A stretch of DNA of 64,000 bases from Sphingomonas citri (GTDB lineage: Bacteria; Pseudomonadota; Alphaproteobacteria; Sphingomonadales; Sphingomonadaceae). Under the pieces are notes generated by a model. That model searched no databases. It saw nothing but the letters and a program-made list of their open reading frames with translations, and was not told the origin of the DNA. The stretch is from assembly GCF_019429485.1 (NCBI RefSeq), contig NZ_JAHXZN010000009.1, positions 1 to 64,000 of the forward strand, in the 5' to 3' direction. Of the stretch, positions 61,097 through 64,000 are shown piece after piece (the stretch's first letter is position 1; each line of letters starts with the position of its first letter). The translations under genes and the position numbers were made by a program.

Positions 61097-61271
61097 CTGA
61101 CCGGGCCCGCTTCTGGCGCAGCGGGTCCGGGGTCAGGAGCCGAGAGGTGATCGCATCAGCGGGGGCAGCGCTGCGCTGCTTGGGGGGCTGCACGCTGCCC
61201 CCGCTGCCACGCGGCGGTGTCATTTCTATCTGGCGAAGAATGTGTCTTTTCTAACTGGCGGCAACACGTAG
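61097..61271 (+). repeat. Module X, solo copy C
   Basis: It contains the large hairpin (61157-61170 with 61193-61206), R1 (61217-61235), R2 (61241-61260) and the end GCAACACGTAG. Here no module Y or transposase follows: the sequence changes at 61272 into the tail of the toxin gene. The 363 bases from 60914 to 61276 hold no gene. Confidence 0.75.
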
Positions 61272-61276
61272 ACTGT

Positions 61277-61720
61277 TTACTCTGTGCGAGTCACGACCTT
61301 CACTAGCCGCTGATCAACCAGCTCTAGCCAGCGATCCCGCACCTTGTTGTAGAGCGCCTCGGGCAGCTGTCCATAGACGACCGTCTCGGGCTTCGAGCCG
61401 GGCACGACCCGCGTGTCCTGGTTCGGCCAGGGCGTCCGGTTCAGCTCGGACAGGATGATCCATGACCGCTCTTCGTCGAGCTTAAGACGACGCTTTACGG
61501 CCTGCGGTATTTCGATCGCGAACGCCAGTTCGGTCGGCGGGCTGTGCGTGATCGGAAGGACGAAGACCTCAGTACGGCCGTCGCGCATCTGTTGCGACAG
61601 CAGCAGGGCGCACGGCCGCTCCTTACGGCCGTCCTCGGCGCCGCGGTCGGCCTCGCGCTTCCAGAGGTATTCGTAGCGGATGACCTGGCCAGGACGCGGC
61701 GTCGGTACGTCCACCCTCAA
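61277..61720 (-). CDS. PemK/MazF-like toxin
   Basis: A 147-residue protein of the PemK-like barrel type: PRPGQVIRYEYLWKREAD at the N-terminus, ALLLSQQMRDGRTEVFVLPITHSPP and WIILSELNRTPWPN. The family's members are usually mRNA-cleaving toxins. Its start overlaps the stop of the Phd/YefM-type gene by four bases, the normal antitoxin-toxin order. The gene ends six bases from the solo X repeat. Toxin activity is inferred from the pairing. Confidence 0.75.
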   Translation of the reverse strand: MRVDVPTPRPGQVIRYEYLWKREADRGAEDGRKERPCALLLSQQMRDGRTEVFVLPITHSPPTELAFAIEIPQAVKRRLKLDEERSWIILSELNRTPWPNQDTRVVPGSKPETVVYGQLPEALYNKVRDRWLELVDQRLVKVVTRTE

Positions 61721-61974
61721 TCCAGCTCGTGGTTGAAGGCCTTGGACTCCTCAGGCGCCTTCGAGGCGGCGACAGCGTCGCGCATCTCCTGCGTGACCTC
61801 GTCGAGAGACATGGCCACGCGGTCGCGGCTCTTCAGGCGGGTATATTCCTGCATCGACATGAGAACCAAAGCCTCGTCGCCGCGGTTGGTGATGGTGAGC
61901 GGCTCGACCAGCGCCTGCCGGCTGAAGCGGCCAAACGCCTTCGAGACCTCACCGGCTGTCGCTGACTGCACCAT
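61717..61974 (-). CDS. Phd/YefM-like antitoxin
   Basis: An 85-residue protein with the Phd/YefM N-terminal DNA-binding pattern (ATAGEVSKAFGRFSRQALVEPLTITNRGDEALVLMSMQEYTRLK). The C-terminal helix (EEVTQ..., KAPEESKAFNHELD) would wrap the toxin. GAGGAG before the ATG fixes the start. A perfect palindrome at 61988-62004 sits over the promoter, as expected for autoregulation. Confidence 0.85.
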   Translation of the reverse strand: MVQSATAGEVSKAFGRFSRQALVEPLTITNRGDEALVLMSMQEYTRLKSRDRVAMSLDEVTQEMRDAVAASKAPEESKAFNHELD

Positions 61975-61987
61975 GGCCGATCTCCTC

Positions 61988-62004
61988 ATCCGTATAATAC
62001 GGAT
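61988..62004 (-). promoter_or_regulatory. Palindromic operator of the toxin-antitoxin pair
   Basis: ATCCGTAT-A-ATACGGAT, 14 bases ahead of the antitoxin start. It contains TATTAT on the minus strand, suitable as a -10 box, so binding would block RNA polymerase. Confidence 0.8.
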
Positions 62005-62005
62005 C

Positions 62006-62548
62006 TCACCCTCTCCTTTCAACCGCTCGTCGCTCCCGCTCACCGCGCAGCCGGTCGACCAAGCCGGTGTCTGCGTGCGACTGGATCAGCCGCTCAAGAG
62101 CGTCGTCGGGCAGGCATCGCGGGTCCATGCGCGCGCCTTTCGGCTTCGGCGCCTCACGGCCGAGCGCCAGCAGCTGGCGCCGATTGCGGACTTCGACCAA
62201 CAGGTTGCCCCGCTCCGCGCGCGTGAAGGCACGATCGAGGCCGTAGAGCCACCCTGCCCGCGCTTCCACAAGCATCGCCTCGCAGCGGGCCAGGTCATCA
62301 TCGTGGCGGCATTCACGGACGCGCTCCACGGTCAGCGCGCGAGCGGTCTCTCGCGTGCGCCAATAATGCTCGCTGCTCGGCGCTTCCAGGGCGAACAGCC
62401 GGTGCATGAGGCGGACCCAGGCGCCCATGCTTTCCCAAGCGAAGGGCTTTGCGGCCTTGCGCGCCGCGGGCCGATAGCCCTTCATCGGTGGAAGCGTGCG
62501 TGGTGGCTGCTTGTCCCCGTAGAAGAGGTCGGGTTCGCGCCAGCTCAC
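62006..62548 (-). CDS. Hypothetical protein of overlapping gene train
   Basis: A 180-residue soluble protein starting at GTG overlapping the upstream stop (GTGA). It starts SWREPDLFYGDKQ and is rich in Arg/Glu (RTRETARALTVERVRECRHDDDLARCEA). It appears helical and no domain is recognised. Its stop lies just past the palindrome of the toxin-antitoxin promoter, so the train may read into that pair. Confidence 0.6.
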   Translation of the reverse strand: MSWREPDLFYGDKQPPRTLPPMKGYRPAARKAAKPFAWESMGAWVRLMHRLFALEAPSSEHYWRTRETARALTVERVRECRHDDDLARCEAMLVEARAGWLYGLDRAFTRAERGNLLVEVRNRRQLLALGREAPKPKGARMDPRCLPDDALERLIQSHADTGLVDRLRGERERRAVERRG

Positions 62549-63132
62549 TCGACCGGCTCCAGGTCCCGTAGCTCGGCGAACTCGATCTTGGCGGTGCGCT
62601 CCCCGCCGACCGCGTCGAAGAAGACGTAGCAGTGATCGTCGAAGGGGGCGCCGCACAGACGCCACACGACGCCTTCACGCCCGAGGTAACGCTGGATGCC
62701 AGAGGTAGGGTCGACCGAGCCCGGCGCGTCCACCAGCCGCACGCGCCGGCGCACGCCGAGCCAGTTGCTGGCCCTTCGCACGATCGCGTCCCTCTCGGCG
62801 CGCGTCAGGATCGATGGCCGGTCCAAGCGCGGCGGCCCGAAGGTAGCGAACGGATCGCCCTTGATGCGCTCGAGCTTCTGCTCGATCGTCTCAATCGGCG
62901 CGCGTGCCCATTCGGGCGCGGCCGCGTTGCGACGATAGTGGGTCATCGTCGTCGAGGAGAAGAGATCCTGCTGATAGCCGATGACCCGGCGTCGGCGTTG
63001 GGCCTCGGCATAGTCGGCGCGCCAGCGATCATCATCCGTCGGCTTGGGGGGCTCGTCGGCCAGTCGCGCGAGCGCGAGCAGCTCCTCGAACTCGTCGCGA
63101 GACACCGTCGCGATCCGAGGGTCGTACCTCAT
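62545..63132 (-). CDS. Hypothetical protein of overlapping gene train
   Basis: A 195-residue soluble protein. The N-terminal half is charged and helical (EFEELLALARLADEPPKPTDDDRW). The C-terminal half has mixed strands (GVVWRLCGAPFDDHCYVFFDAVGGERTAKIEFAEL). No family is recognised. It overlaps both neighbours by four bases. Confidence 0.6.
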   Translation of the reverse strand: MRYDPRIATVSRDEFEELLALARLADEPPKPTDDDRWRADYAEAQRRRRVIGYQQDLFSSTTMTHYRRNAAAPEWARAPIETIEQKLERIKGDPFATFGPPRLDRPSILTRAERDAIVRRASNWLGVRRRVRLVDAPGSVDPTSGIQRYLGREGVVWRLCGAPFDDHCYVFFDAVGGERTAKIEFAELRDLEPVE

Positions 63133-63389
63133 CGCAGCACCCGGGCGACGTGACCGGCATAGACCGACACGACCTTCCAGTACGCGGCCATAGGTGCCTT
63201 GTGGCGGCGCCAGCAGTCGTCTGCCCGGACCTGCGCATCGCCGCGCAGCTCAAGCAGGAGCTGGCGCAGCTCGGCGCGCGCGGCTGGCGAGAGCGATTGA
63301 AGGCGCGCGACGCTGGGCAGCGCCAGCACCGGGTTGCGGACATGCGGATGACTCGACCGCAGCCGAGTTGGGCCCGAGCGCTGCATCAT
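63129..63389 (-). CDS. Small hypothetical protein of overlapping gene train
   Basis: An 86-residue basic protein (RSGPTRLRSSHPHVRN, then SLSPAARAELRQLLLELRGDAQ and a final DCWRRHKAPMAAYWKVVSVYAGHVARVLR). No family is recognised. Its ATG overlaps the stop of the methyltransferase gene (ATGA) and its stop overlaps the next start. Confidence 0.6.
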   Translation of the reverse strand: MMQRSGPTRLRSSHPHVRNPVLALPSVARLQSLSPAARAELRQLLLELRGDAQVRADDCWRRHKAPMAAYWKVVSVYAGHVARVLR

Positions 63390-64000
63390 GCCTCTCCCCA
63401 GTCGAGATCCTGCCGGTGGGTGATCGCCTCGATCGGCGCATGGTCGACGGCAAGCGCCATGCGCAGTGGCGACACCCAGATGGCCTTCTCGGACAGCGTG
63501 AAGGTCTCGCCGAGCTTGGCTAGGAGCAGCGCCTCGCCGATCTCCTCGGCCATGCCCTGCGCCGCGGCGGAAGGGACGGCATTGCCGATCCACTCGCGCT
63601 TCTGCGCGTCGGAGCTGCCCTCGAGGTCGAAGGGCTGCACCATGGACCAGGCGTCTCGTTCGCCGTCGAAGCGGAAGACCTGCTCGGGATCGAACAGCGA
63701 TTGAAGTGCTGCGAGCTCGAGCGTCGTGAATGGCCGATGCCACGTACCGTCCGTGGCGATGATGCGCGCGACCACGCGATCGTTCGGTGCCGGCAGCGCG
63801 GCAAGCGGCTCGGGGTCGGGTAGACGTGGATCCGCGACCGACCACTTGCCGCGGTCGTACTTGGCATAGCCCGGCACGGCGACGCTCGTGTCCTCCCAAT
63901 TGAGGACGCCATAGTGCGCCTGGCTGTTGTAGCCGTGCTGGTCGCGCCCGCCAGCACTGAGCCCGACGGGGCGAGGATCCGCGACCGACAGCGCACCGCC
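63386..64000 (-). CDS. DNA cytosine-5 methyltransferase, C-terminal part
   Basis: The frame is open to the window edge; 204 residues are visible and the N-terminal catalytic part lies outside. The end has motif X of C5 methyltransferases (REWIGNAVPSAAAQGMAEEIGEALL), preceded by PFTTLELAALQSLFDPE (motif IX-like). The part before has repeated VADPRP/VADPRLP segments, typical of large phage- or ICE-borne methyltransferases. It leads the overlapping gene train. The target sequence cannot be predicted. Confidence 0.8.
   Translation of the reverse strand, partial: GGALSVADPRPVGLSAGGRDQHGYNSQAHYGVLNWEDTSVAVPGYAKYDRGKWSVADPRLPDPEPLAALPAPNDRVVARIIATDGTWHRPFTTLELAALQSLFDPEQVFRFDGERDAWSMVQPFDLEGSSDAQKREWIGNAVPSAAAQGMAEEIGEALLLAKLGETFTLSEKAIWVSPLRMALAVDHAPIEAITHRQDLDWGEA

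Overview
The window is GC-rich DNA that looks like an accessory or plasmid-like region of an alphaproteobacterium, most likely of the order Sphingomonadales. This rests on the codon and base composition, the style of the envelope proteins, and the combination of czc, ars and cop clusters with ISNCY/IS1202-type and IS1182-type transposases. That assignment is inference; there is no rRNA or marker gene. I saw no tRNA, rRNA or CRISPR array.

Layout. 26-1850: a secreted beta-propeller protein and a DUF305 protein in one operon. 1998-3793: repeat-rich DNA and ISNCY-type transposase copy 1. 4018-16240: a long run of envelope, exported or membrane genes: PAP2 phosphatase, hemerythrin, TraB/TIKI-like protein, PliG-like and LprI-like proteins, MBL-fold lipoprotein, outer-membrane barrel, ion channel, L,D-transpeptidase, and two paralogous protein pairs. 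16746-25366: cation efflux (czcI-like, czcC, czcB, czcA, a coupled CDF gene, a second CDF gene and its divergent MerR regulator). 25398-28633: the arsenic operon arsR-arsC-arsB-arsN2-arsH, reading leftward. 28781-30498: repeat DNA and transposase copy 2. 30618-36517: MFS transporter, CLC channel with MarR regulator, and an HxlR regulator facing an SDR plus DsbA-fold pair. 36637-44110: DNA bounded by two inverted copies of an IS1182-like end, holding a transposase broken by a stop codon, a serine recombinase, a PAS-GGDEF-EAL protein and a PAS hybrid histidine kinase. 44134-54292: a copper cluster (copD, copC, a CnrYXH-like sigma module, copA, copB, PepSY protein, two DUF305 proteins, DUF411 protein, a Cys-rich small protein, a glutaredoxin-MauE fusion and a MerR regulator). 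54330-55853: transposase copy 3. 55896-60913: small exported proteins, VOC proteins, and a TetR/SMR unit facing a GcvT-like protein plus VOC protein. 61008-61271: a repeat like that before copies 1 and 2 but without a transposase. 61277-64000: a PemK/Phd-type toxin-antitoxin pair and a train of overlapping genes led by a cytosine methyltransferase that runs off the end.

How it works together. Three metal or metalloid systems (divalent cations, arsenic, copper) sit in a patchwork separated by transposase copies and dispersed repeats. Most units have their own regulator and a visible dyad: MerR at 24902-24916 and 53863-53878, ArsR at 28632-28655, MarR at 34101-34117, TetR at 59092-59109 and a Phd-type site at 61988-62004. 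The most unusual material is the architecture of the repeats: separable halves of the ISNCY-type ends, a four-locus TTTCCCGAAA module (one copy upstream of the serine recombinase), and the 7.5 kb block with inverted IS1182-like ends beside copD.
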